Source: Paenibacillus sp. MZ04-78.2 (GTDB taxonomy: Bacteria; Bacillota; Bacilli; Paenibacillales; NBRC-103111). From it: 64,000 nucleotides of DNA. Of this stretch, positions 17,895 to 25,169 are shown one piece after another. Below the pieces are notes generated by a model, which had not been told where the DNA came from, ran no database searches, and worked only from the letters and a program-made list of their open reading frames with translations. The stretch is taken from NCBI RefSeq assembly GCF_024213375.1, contig NZ_JANAVJ010000013.1, forward strand, positions 1-64,000, read 5' to 3'. Position 1 is the stretch's first letter. The number at the start of each line of letters is the position of its first letter. The position numbers were made by a program, and so were the translations under genes.

Positions 17895-17916
17895 GATATT
17901 ATGGATTTATTATATC
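17895..17916. promoter_or_regulatory. Imperfect palindrome before the TrxR-like gene (candidate Rrf2 operator)
   Basis: GATATTATGGATTTATTATATC is an imperfect inverted repeat and resembles the sequence at 18404-18422 in front of the Rrf2 gene itself (shared TTATGG, 5-6 bases, TATWATATC). On the minus strand each contains a -10-like hexamer, so binding would block both promoters. Confidence 0.35.
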
Positions 17917-17982
17917 TATAATTGAAGTAAAAAAATAAACACGCAATGAACCATTCTTTTTCTTTTACAAAAGGGACTCGTC

Positions 17983-18381
17983 TTAAGCCTGCATTTGCTT
18001 TTGGGCCACATCCACCAATTTCGTATTTTTGAGATGCGACTCCATCTTCTCTTCCGCTTCCTTCATGACAGCTTGAATCAGGCATGCGTCGCCGTGGACA
18101 AAATCGCACTCAAATAAGGAGGCGTTGCCTTCAATGGCATGGATAATATCCAGAAACGTAATGTCGTCTTTCGTGCGGGATAGCCGGTAGCCCCCGTTAA
18201 CCCCGGACACCGATTCGATCATCCCTGCTTTCACGAGCCTCGTTAAAATTTTGGAAAGATAGGTCGGTGATACGCCTTGGGATTCTGCTAAATGCTGGAC
18301 ACCTACCGGCTTAACCGGTGAAGCGGAAACAAGCGTAAGCATGGTGTGCAGAGCATAATTCGTCGCTTTGGAAAATCTCAT
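17983..18381 (-). CDS. Rrf2-family transcriptional regulator
   Basis: A 132-residue Rrf2-family DNA-binding protein. The winged helix covers MRFSKATNYALHTMLTLVSA, GVQHLAESQGVSPTYLSKIL and the wing SVSGVNGGYRLSR, followed by the dimerisation helix. Two Cys in CDFVHGDACLIQ are where iron-sulfur Rrf2 proteins carry ligands, but the three-Cys IscR/NsrR pattern is not complete, so direct thiol sensing is more likely. The start at 18381 matches the family. It lies directly upstream of the TrxR-like gene in the same orientation with a 110-base gap and a shared operator-like motif, so it probably controls that gene and itself. Confidence 0.85.
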   Translation of the reverse strand: MRFSKATNYALHTMLTLVSASPVKPVGVQHLAESQGVSPTYLSKILTRLVKAGMIESVSGVNGGYRLSRTKDDITFLDIIHAIEGNASLFECDFVHGDACLIQAVMKEAEEKMESHLKNTKLVDVAQKQMQA

Positions 18382-18403
18382 GACCAACACCTCGATTAAA
18401 GAC

Positions 18404-18422
18404 TTATGGTGTCTATAATATC
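18404..18422. promoter_or_regulatory. Second copy of the candidate Rrf2 operator
   Basis: TTATGGTGTCTATAATATC, 22 bases upstream of the Rrf2 start, matches the motif found before the TrxR-like gene with one base difference in spacing. Position fits autoregulation. Confidence 0.35.
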
Positions 18423-18500
18423 TTTGAATCAAGTGCGTGTCAAGTCGCGCCGATCACTTCAACCTTCTTGACACAAAACACCGCCAGGTTAATTACGGCA

Positions 18501-19769
18501 TTAATCCATAACTCCGAGTTGAATAATGCTTACCTTTTCTCCTGCAAGGACGCCGCGGCCTCCCGGTGGAATGACCATGAAGCAGTCGGAATCCTTGATC
18601 GAAAGCATCACGCTGGACTGATCGGGTCCTGCCATTTTGACATATACCTTGCCGTCTTCGATATAGCTTTTGGCCCGCACGAATCGATGATAGGCGTTGA
18701 CTTTCGTAAAATCCTCTCCTAAGAACGCGGTTGCTTCCGGCGGGAGAACGTCCTTCTTCCCTTGCATGCCCCAGAGCACCGGACGAACGAACAACTCAAA
18801 TCCTACAAAGCAGGCCCCCGGATTCCCGGAAAGCGCGAAGAGAAACTTGTCCTTCACCACGCCAACCGTCGTGGGGCTGCCCGGCCGCATCATCACCTTG
18901 TTAAATAACGTCTCCCCTTCCCACGCATCAAAAATATCGACCATAATATCGTAATCGCCTACTGAGACCCCGCCTGTCGTAATGACAAAATCCGCCATGG
19001 AAAGAGCGGCGGTTATTTGCTCCATGGCCCGTTCGACATCGTCGGGGATGGATTCCATCAGGACCGGGATGCCGCCTGCCTCCCGAACTTGCGCTGCCAG
19101 CATATGCGTATTGCTGTTCCTGATTTTCCCGGGCTCCAGTGGCGCATGAACGCCCAACAATTCCGAGCCAGTCGCGAATATAGCTACTTTGGGGCGCTTA
19201 AATACGTTAACCGTTCCCACGCCGAAGGCAGCCAACAGGGCAATTTCGCCTGCGTGTATGTTCCTCCCCTTTTCCAAGACAAGCTCGCCTTTAGCCAGTT
19301 CAAATCCGGTTAAGGTTATGTTTTGACCTTCCTTCTGTTCTTTTTTGATCGAGACGAACGTTTTTCCATCTTGCTCGAAGCATTCCGCAATCTCAAGCAT
19401 GACGACCGCGTTTGCGCCGTCAGGCACCATAGCACCCGTCATAATCCTCGATGCCGTATTCCCCGTTATCGCTTTCGTCGGCGTCGAGCCGCAAGGAAGG
19501 CTCTCGATGACTTCCAGAACAACCGGCTGATCGGAAGATGCGCCGATTGTCGATTCCCACCGTATGGCAAACCCGTCCATACCCGAACGGCAAAAATGCG
19601 GCATAGGGTCCGGTGCGAATACATCCACCGCCAATCTCCTGCCGAAAGCTTCCTCCAATGGGACGTGCTCGACGTCTCCCGGCCGAATATGATGCTGAAT
19701 CCTCTTTTGCGCCGCGTCAGGTTGAATGGCGTTCCTGCGAAAGCGGTTCGAAAGCTGTGAACGTTCCAT
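18501..19769 (-). CDS. moeA: Molybdopterin molybdenumtransferase
   Basis: A 422-residue MoeA, which inserts molybdate into adenylylated molybdopterin to finish Mo cofactor. Recognised by the N-terminal GRRLAVDVFAPDPMPHFCRS-like region, SGMDGFAIR, RIMTGAMVPDGANAVVMLE, the MoCF domain ATGSELLG...GKIRNSNTHML and TTGGVSVGDYD, and GSPTTVGVV. The start at 19769 has GGGAGGATCGT. It is the last gene of the reductase block; a terminator at 19841-19876 lies between it and the preceding gene, so it is probably read through partially or has its own weak promoter. Its placement indicates the cluster supplies cofactor for its own Mo enzyme. Confidence 0.93.
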   Translation of the reverse strand: MERSQLSNRFRRNAIQPDAAQKRIQHHIRPGDVEHVPLEEAFGRRLAVDVFAPDPMPHFCRSGMDGFAIRWESTIGASSDQPVVLEVIESLPCGSTPTKAITGNTASRIMTGAMVPDGANAVVMLEIAECFEQDGKTFVSIKKEQKEGQNITLTGFELAKGELVLEKGRNIHAGEIALLAAFGVGTVNVFKRPKVAIFATGSELLGVHAPLEPGKIRNSNTHMLAAQVREAGGIPVLMESIPDDVERAMEQITAALSMADFVITTGGVSVGDYDIMVDIFDAWEGETLFNKVMMRPGSPTTVGVVKDKFLFALSGNPGACFVGFELFVRPVLWGMQGKKDVLPPEATAFLGEDFTKVNAYHRFVRAKSYIEDGKVYVKMAGPDQSSVMLSIKDSDCFMVIPPGGRGVLAGEKVSIIQLGVMD

Positions 19770-19840
19770 ACGATCCTCCCATGTGCGACATTCTCCCGGA
19801 AGCGGTCCGTAACGGATATACGCCAGTCACACCATTTTAT

Positions 19841-19876
19841 AAAAATGCGCTACCCGATGACTTCATCGAATAGCGC
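19841..19876 (-). terminator. Internal terminator between the reductase operon and moeA
   Basis: GCGCTA-cc-CGATGA-ct-TCATCG-aa-TAGCGC forms a long stem with one symmetric internal loop, followed on the minus strand by ATTTTTATAAAA. It is 16 bases after the stop codon of the last small gene and about 75 bases before moeA, so moeA expression may be attenuated. Confidence 0.75.
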
Positions 19877-19891
19877 GCGACTTCGCTCCGT

Positions 19892-20188
19892 TTAGACGCA
19901 TTCTTCAAAGTAAATATGATAACGCAGGTTCGCATGAAGATCATGCGAAACAAAGCAGTCTCTTGCTTCGCTGCGCTCCAGCTTAGTCAGCGAATCGTCA
20001 AACAAAGGTACCGAAAGGAACTGATCGGCATTGAAGTAAAACTTCAAACAGGTCCGGTCATCCGCGAGCGCTGTCTTGAACAGCGTGAATGGCTTGGGCT
20101 GCGTTTGTTCTTCGCCCGAGAGATCCTCAATCCATACGGTGATCCGGCTTCCTTCATACTTGGATAACATCGTTTCCCATTCCATCAT
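19892..20188 (-). CDS. Unknown small protein of the reductase operon
   Basis: A 98-residue acidic soluble protein that I do not recognise. It begins MMEWETMLSKYEGSRITVWI and is rich in aromatic residues, with single Cys residues at DDRTCLKF and ARDCFVSH and a terminal FEECV. No membrane segment or metal motif. The start overlaps the stop of the preceding gene (ATGATGG with TGA), a sign of translational coupling. The operon position after the Rieske and Mo subunits suggests an accessory or maturation role for the reductase; this is inference from context only. Confidence 0.65.
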   Translation of the reverse strand: MMEWETMLSKYEGSRITVWIEDLSGEEQTQPKPFTLFKTALADDRTCLKFYFNADQFLSVPLFDDSLTKLERSEARDCFVSHDLHANLRYHIYFEECV

Positions 20189-20535
20189 AAGGCACCGGCT
20201 TTGACTTTATTTTTGCCGCAATGGCTGCATTCCGCATGTTCCTTCACTTCGACCTGCAACCGGTAGCCCTGCAGCCAGGCCCAGAAATGATGCGCTGCCC
20301 GCTCTTCGAGATAGGCGAGAATGTCCTCGTCCTTCTCCCAAGCTCCTATACCCGTAACCTCTGCAATGACGTAATCCAGACCGTCGGCCTGTTTCGGCTC
20401 CAGGCTCCATTTCGTATGTCTCGGAAACAAGCTTCTCAACTGATCGTCAATGATCTGTGCAAAAGGCTGTCCGTGAGCGTCCGCCACTCGTTCCCGAATA
20501 AAGCATAAATCCATGAAAAACTCGGACTTCCTCAT
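20185..20535 (-). CDS. Unknown small protein with C-terminal CxxC
   Basis: A 116-residue soluble protein that I do not recognise. It has a helical N-terminus (MRKSEFFMDLCFIRERVADA), a middle containing EVTGIGAWEKDEDILAYLEE, and a C-terminal CSHCGKNKVKAGAL with a CxxC pair that could bind zinc. The ATG overlaps the end of the upstream gene and its own stop overlaps the next start (ATGA), so all three small genes are translationally coupled. AAGGAAGTGAAAAATA precedes the start. Function unknown; possibly a chaperone for the Mo enzyme. Confidence 0.65.
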   Translation of the reverse strand: MRKSEFFMDLCFIRERVADAHGQPFAQIIDDQLRSLFPRHTKWSLEPKQADGLDYVIAEVTGIGAWEKDEDILAYLEERAAHHFWAWLQGYRLQVEVKEHAECSHCGKNKVKAGAL

Positions 20536-20720
20536 TTATTTTTCACTTCCTTCTTGTAAATAAATAAGGCAATCGGAAACATAAGGACGTTTAATGCAGC
20601 GAACAGGATCACCAGCTTATAGTTTTCAAAATAATAATGGTTAACCGTATACTGCGTAAAAATGATATTGAACAGCAGCACGATACTCAGCAGGATGACG
20701 CCCCGATAGCTACGCTTCAT
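20532..20720 (-). CDS. Unknown two-helix membrane protein
   Basis: A 62-residue protein with two predicted transmembrane helices (GVILLSIVLLFNIIF and YKLVILFAALNVLMFPIALF) and a basic C-terminus KKEVKNK on the cytoplasmic side. It overlaps the Rieske gene by 11 bases upstream and the 116-residue gene by 4 bases downstream. It may anchor or assist the membrane-associated reductase. I do not recognise a family. Confidence 0.7.
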   Translation of the reverse strand: MKRSYRGVILLSIVLLFNIIFTQYTVNHYYFENYKLVILFAALNVLMFPIALFIYKKEVKNK

Positions 20721-21237
20721 ACCGCTTCACTCCCGTTGCATAAATTGTCGGCCCTTCGACAGCTACGATAATTTCCGGCAGCGGCCTTCTTGGCGGTCCG
20801 GCAGTCGGAGCGCCCGATTTGGGGTCAAAAAAGCCGTGATGGCAAGGGCAAACCATTTTTTTCTCCTCGCCGTTCCAAAAGACGGGGCATTTCAGATGAG
20901 TACACGCATTTTGATACGCTTTGTATTCATTCTCGCCCAAGCGGATCAACAATGCCGATTCGTGCTCCTCCGGATAAGCAAATTCGACTGCCTCCCCCAC
21001 CTTCAATGCTTGAACATCGACGATTTTCTTTTTGGGAAGGCTTTTTTTGCCGAGCCCCGCAAGCTCTTTGGCCGCCAGTCCGCCCCAAGGCAGCGTGGAA
21101 ATGGCAAACACTCCTGCCGCCCCCACCATCGTCTTCATAAAGCCGCGCCGGTCCAGGGTTCGCTCATGATTTTTATGAATGTTATGCGTATAATTGTCTT
21201 CGCTATACGGAACCTTGTTGTTCTTCTCTTGATCCAT
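20710..21237 (-). CDS. Rieske [2Fe-2S] protein with Tat signal
   Basis: A 175-residue protein carrying a twin-arginine signal after an unusually long polar N-terminus: RRGFMKTMVGAAGVFAISTL. The Rieske domain has both cluster boxes, CTHLKCP and CPCHHGFFD (Cys and His ligands of the [2Fe-2S] centre). The Tat signal places the domain on the outer face of the membrane, possibly tethered by the uncleaved signal helix. An in-frame GTG at 21267, 18 bases after the previous stop, is an alternative start. In this operon it would carry electrons to or from the NarI-like membrane subunit, reminiscent of haloarchaeal NarB. Confidence 0.85.
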   Translation of the reverse strand: MDQEKNNKVPYSEDNYTHNIHKNHERTLDRRGFMKTMVGAAGVFAISTLPWGGLAAKELAGLGKKSLPKKKIVDVQALKVGEAVEFAYPEEHESALLIRLGENEYKAYQNACTHLKCPVFWNGEEKKMVCPCHHGFFDPKSGAPTAGPPRRPLPEIIVAVEGPTIYATGVKRYEA

Positions 21238-21284
21238 GCGGTCCACCCGCTTTCTAATAATGGTCACATTCCTTTATCGTCGAT

Positions 21285-21848
21285 TCAGAACAGCTTCTGC
21301 TTTCCTTGGATAATACCGGGAAGGCTAATCTTGACATGAGTCTCCCCTTCCAGAGGCTCGAACGGCTGCTTGCTGGCGAGCCATTTGCCCAGTCGGTGCT
21401 GCTCCCGCTTCTCGGCCAGCTCGTTCTCGTCGATCCACTGCAGCGTATTGGTCGGGCAAACGGACGCGCACATCGGCGGGATGCCATCCTTCGTACGGTC
21501 GTAACAAAGATCGCATTTATACATCAGGTTCTGTTCTTCATCGAATTTTGGAATCCCGTAAGGACAGGCGATCGTACAGTTTTGACATCCGATGCATTTC
21601 TCGACGAGAGCGGACAGCACCGCTCCTTCTTCCGTGATCTGGATCGCTTGCGCCGGACAGCTTCTGGCGCATGCCGGGTTAACGCAGTGCAGGCACATCA
21701 GCGGAATCGTCTGCCGGTCCACCAACGGATTGACATCATAGACGTAATTGCGGTTCCGTTCGTCGTGGCCGCCGCATTGCGTACAAGCGGCGAGACAGCT
21801 TCGGCAGCCGATGCAGTTGTCCATTTCGATATACAGTATTTTTTTCAC
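21285..21848 (-). CDS. Four-cluster ferredoxin-type electron-transfer subunit
   Basis: A 187-residue iron-sulfur protein of the DmsB/NrfC/HycB type with four Cys-rich repeats: CIGCRSCLAAC, CLHCVNPACARSC, CIGCQNCTIAC and CDLCYDR...CASVCPTN. It has no signal peptide, so it works in the cytoplasm, passing electrons between the membrane subunit and the Mo subunit. The GTG start overlaps the stop of the Mo subunit gene (GTGA). Such a subunit is not normal for assimilatory nitrate reductases, which usually use flavodoxin/ferredoxin or a NasB-type partner. Confidence 0.92.
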   Translation of the reverse strand: MKKILYIEMDNCIGCRSCLAACTQCGGHDERNRNYVYDVNPLVDRQTIPLMCLHCVNPACARSCPAQAIQITEEGAVLSALVEKCIGCQNCTIACPYGIPKFDEEQNLMYKCDLCYDRTKDGIPPMCASVCPTNTLQWIDENELAEKREQHRLGKWLASKQPFEPLEGETHVKISLPGIIQGKQKLF

Positions 21849-24022
21849 AGCAGTGCTCCCTTCGTCCCATCCGCCAGCTTCTCAATCTGGGCCGCGCAAG
21901 CTTTAAATTCCGGCATTCGCGACATCGGGTCCAACGCAGCGATGGTCAACAGATTGATCGACTGCTCATGTCCGAAATGATAAGGGACAAACACGGTATC
22001 TTTACGTATGGCTTCGATGATCTTCACTTTAAAGTACGCTTCGCCGCGCCGGGTAAACAAGCGGACGGTTTCTTCGTGCTCGATACCGTACAGCTTGGCC
22101 GTTTCCGGGTGAACCTCGACGAACGGCTCCGGGCACATATCCCGCAAAAAGGGGATTCTCCGCGTCTGGTTTCCGGATAAGTAATGATAGACGACCCTGC
22201 CGGTGGTCAGCCTGAGCGGATACTGCTCACACGGCTCTTCCGCAGGCGGGCGGTAAGGAAGCGCGCATATTTTCGCTTTGCCGTCCGGATGATAAAACTT
22301 CTTATCCAAAAACATATAGGGAGTTCCTTGATCCTGCTCGTCCCGGCAGGGCCAGAATATTCCGTTTTGCTTCTCGATTTTATCCCACGTCGCCCCGTAG
22401 TAATCCGCATATCCGCCTTTGGACGCAAGCCTGAATTCGTCCGCGACTTTGCTGGCCGTCGTTAGATGACGGAAATATTGGCCTCGGCCGAGACGTTCGG
22501 CCAGCTCCACTTGAATGAGCCAATCCGGCTTCGACTCGCCAAGCGGCTCCTGAGCCTTATTGATCTTGATGATCCGGCCTTCCAGATTGGTCACGGTGCC
22601 CTCATCCTCCGACCACGTTACGGAAGGAAGGACGACATCGGCAAATTCCGCCGATTCGGATAAGAACATATCGCAGCAAACCATGAAATCCAGACTTTTC
22701 AGCGCCGAGCGGACGTAATTTAGATTCGGAGCGGAAACCGCAGGGTTGGAGCATAACAAATATAAGCCGCGGATCGTTTTTTCGGTCATCAATTCGAACA
22801 TCTCATAGGCCGAAACGCCGGGCTGCGGCATCTCTTCCGGCGAAATTCCCCAGACGCTGCACACTTCCTGCACGTGCTTCGGATTGGTGATTTTGCGGTA
22901 GCCCGGAAGCGCATCCGCTTTCTGTCCGTGCTCTCGGCCGCCCTGGCCGTTACCTTGGCCTGTAAACGTGGCTACGCCGGATTTGGGCCGGCCGATTTTG
23001 CCGGTAACCAGGCACATGTTCGTATAGGCCGATACGTTGTCCGTTCCTTTCTGCTGCTGCTCGATCCCGCGCGCGAACATGACGATGGCATTCGGCGCTT
23101 TGCCGTAGATTTCGGCGGCGCGGATCAATTTCTCCGGCGCCACGCCCGTAATTTCACTCGTATACTCCGGGGTAAAAGCCTTCACAACCTCCATCGTTTC
23201 TTCGAAGCCGTTCGTATGCTCGCGAATAAACGCTTCATCCACATAGCCTTGCTGAATCAGCAGATTCACCATGCAGTTCGCCAGCGCCAGATCGGTGCCG
23301 GGCTTGAGATCGAGATGGACGTCGGCCCGTCTCGCAATCGGGGTTTCCCGCGGGTCCGCCACGATCAGATACCCGCCGCGATTCTGCACCTCCCACACCC
23401 GGAACATCGAGGTCGGATGGCAGTCGGCCGTGTTGCTTCCGGCAATAAACAAGCAATCCGTCTGGTGAACATCCGTCCATGGCAGCGTAGATCCGCGATC
23501 TACCCCAAGGCTGCGCATGAAACCTGCTGCCGCGCTGGACATACAGAATCTGCCGTTATAATCGATGTAGCGCGTCTGTAGGGCGACGCGGGCAAATTTG
23601 CCGGTCAGGTAGCATTTCTCGTTCGTCATGGATACGCCGCTGAATACAGACAACGAATCTTTGCCGTAGTTGTTCTGTAGCTCCGTGAACTTCCGCGCGA
23701 TCAAGTCGTAGGCTTCGTCCCACGACGCTTCCCGGAAGCCTTCCTTCGTTCCTTTCTTCGAAGCGTCATCCCGGATCAACGGCCGGAGCAGCCGGTCGTC
23801 ATGGTTCGTTTGCTGGTAAGCGGTGACGCCTTTGGGGCACATTTTACCCAGATTCACCGGAAAATCGTACCTTGGCTCTACGCCTATAATCGTGTTGCTA
23901 TCCGTATCCACCCTCAGATGCATGCCGCACTGCATGCCGCAGTAAGAACAGTGGGTCGGAACCAGCTTTTCCTTCGGATGATGCTTATTTTCAATCTCGC
24001 GGTAAAATTTATCCTTTTGCAT
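21845..24022 (-). CDS. Molybdopterin oxidoreductase, Nas/NarB nitrate-reductase clade
   Basis: A 725-residue Mo-bisPGD catalytic subunit. The N-terminal [4Fe-4S] site is HCSYCGMQCGMHL...GKMCPKG. The Mo ligand lies in YNGRFCMSSAAAGF, matching NSRLCMSSA of assimilatory nitrate reductases, and the cofactor-binding segment FTGQGNGQGGREHGQKADAL is also NasA/NarB-like. There is no Tat signal, so it is cytoplasmic. The ATG at 24022 has AAGGAGGCGAACCAGA; it overlaps the preceding membrane gene. Nitrate is the most likely substrate given the clade and the nearby NarK, but the respiratory-type partners (ferredoxin, Rieske, NarI-like) leave selenate, nitrite-oxidising or other roles open. Confidence 0.88.
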   Translation of the reverse strand: MQKDKFYREIENKHHPKEKLVPTHCSYCGMQCGMHLRVDTDSNTIIGVEPRYDFPVNLGKMCPKGVTAYQQTNHDDRLLRPLIRDDASKKGTKEGFREASWDEAYDLIARKFTELQNNYGKDSLSVFSGVSMTNEKCYLTGKFARVALQTRYIDYNGRFCMSSAAAGFMRSLGVDRGSTLPWTDVHQTDCLFIAGSNTADCHPTSMFRVWEVQNRGGYLIVADPRETPIARRADVHLDLKPGTDLALANCMVNLLIQQGYVDEAFIREHTNGFEETMEVVKAFTPEYTSEITGVAPEKLIRAAEIYGKAPNAIVMFARGIEQQQKGTDNVSAYTNMCLVTGKIGRPKSGVATFTGQGNGQGGREHGQKADALPGYRKITNPKHVQEVCSVWGISPEEMPQPGVSAYEMFELMTEKTIRGLYLLCSNPAVSAPNLNYVRSALKSLDFMVCCDMFLSESAEFADVVLPSVTWSEDEGTVTNLEGRIIKINKAQEPLGESKPDWLIQVELAERLGRGQYFRHLTTASKVADEFRLASKGGYADYYGATWDKIEKQNGIFWPCRDEQDQGTPYMFLDKKFYHPDGKAKICALPYRPPAEEPCEQYPLRLTTGRVVYHYLSGNQTRRIPFLRDMCPEPFVEVHPETAKLYGIEHEETVRLFTRRGEAYFKVKIIEAIRKDTVFVPYHFGHEQSINLLTIAALDPMSRMPEFKACAAQIEKLADGTKGALL

Positions 24023-25049
24023 TCTGGTTCGCCTCCTTGACCTTAATTTCGTGGGTTGGGACACCCGCAAACCGCGACATGCGATACTTCCGCCGGCAAG
24101 GCAGGCACAGCTCGGCCAGGTGAAAGCCTTCGTCCATCTTGAATTCAACGCCGCTTTGCTTCAACACTTCGATCACATCGTTCGATTGCTCGGCCGAAAC
24201 AAATCCGGTGCCGCACACCTTACAGGCTTTCATTTCCTTCTCCCCATAGTGCTCCCGGTAATTTCGGGCGAGCACGCTCACCGGCCGGAACGGAATATGC
24301 GCCAGCTTGCCGAAAGGAAGATAGATTAGCGTAATAATGACGGACCATTGATGAATCAGCGTAATGACCGGATGGCCCCAGCCGTGCAGGAACATATTCG
24401 CCCCCGTGAGCATCAGTCCCGTAATGCTGATAAACAGGAGCAGGTACAAGGGGAGAAAATCGTATACGAAGGTTTGCTCCGCTCTCGCCTGCATGTTTTT
24501 GATACGCCGGTACAGCGCCATACACACGCCGGCGATGACCATGAAAGCTGTAATGTTTAGTGCATTGTAAAACAAGTAGGCAATCCAGCCGTCCGCTTTG
24601 ACCCGCATGATGTCGATGCCGAAGCCTACAACCGTGTAGGTTCCGTTATTCTCCATCGTAAAGTACATCCATCCGAATACGAGCGGAAACGTAACCAGAC
24701 AGGCGAGAACACAGCCCCACCCCAGCAAAATGTGCTGGGTCCAGCGGTAAATACCGCGGTTCCATATAAACTTGTAGGTGGCCAAATGCTCAACGGTGGT
24801 TTGCGGCGTGCTTCTGCGAAACAGCAACCGAAGGCCTTTCTTGATGATGACCTTTGTTGGCGGACGCTCGGCCCAAGCGATAAACCGGTAGAAAAAGCCT
24901 CCGATAAAAACGACCGTCCCGACCATGTACCCGTATAAAGCCAAGTCGATATGTGTAAAAAAGCGGGACCCGATATACATCAGAATGATGAGACAAACAA
25001 CGGTTAAAAAGTACATCTTGGCAAATTTGGATGCAAACGCCCGGTCCAT
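24009..25049 (-). CDS. NarI/HdrE-like membrane cytochrome b subunit with CxxC tail
   Basis: A 346-residue membrane protein with about six transmembrane helices. Helix residues RWTQHILLGWG and HPVITLIHQW, and later KLAHIPF, provide histidines positioned like heme b ligands in NarI/DsrM/HdrE proteins. The cytoplasmic C-terminal tail has two CxxC pairs (CKVCGTG and CLPCRRK) that could bind zinc or iron. It is the first gene of the operon, with GGAGGTCAAAAC before its ATG and a perfect Fnr/Crp-type box 64-79 bases upstream. It probably takes electrons from menaquinol. Heme content is inferred, not shown. Confidence 0.75.
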   Translation of the reverse strand: MDRAFASKFAKMYFLTVVCLIILMYIGSRFFTHIDLALYGYMVGTVVFIGGFFYRFIAWAERPPTKVIIKKGLRLLFRRSTPQTTVEHLATYKFIWNRGIYRWTQHILLGWGCVLACLVTFPLVFGWMYFTMENNGTYTVVGFGIDIMRVKADGWIAYLFYNALNITAFMVIAGVCMALYRRIKNMQARAEQTFVYDFLPLYLLLFISITGLMLTGANMFLHGWGHPVITLIHQWSVIITLIYLPFGKLAHIPFRPVSVLARNYREHYGEKEMKACKVCGTGFVSAEQSNDVIEVLKQSGVEFKMDEGFHLAELCLPCRRKYRMSRFAGVPTHEIKVKEANQNAKG

Positions 25050-25112
25050 GTTTTGACCTCCATAATTCGTTTTTGGTCACTTTCATTAAAGCATCGCCCT
25101 CACTCTGTTGAC

Positions 25113-25128
25113 TGTGACGGAAGTCACA
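25113..25128. promoter_or_regulatory. Perfect Fnr/Crp-type box before the reductase operon
   Basis: TGTGACGGAAGTCACA is an exact TGTGA-N6-TCACA palindrome, identical in form to the Bacillus Fnr and E. coli Crp consensus. It lies 64-79 bases before the first gene of the operon, suitable for activation. Anaerobic induction by Fnr is the natural reading. Confidence 0.8.
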
Positions 25129-25169
25129 AGCCTGACCCGAGAAGGGGATTTTGTTTAAAAAAACATACA

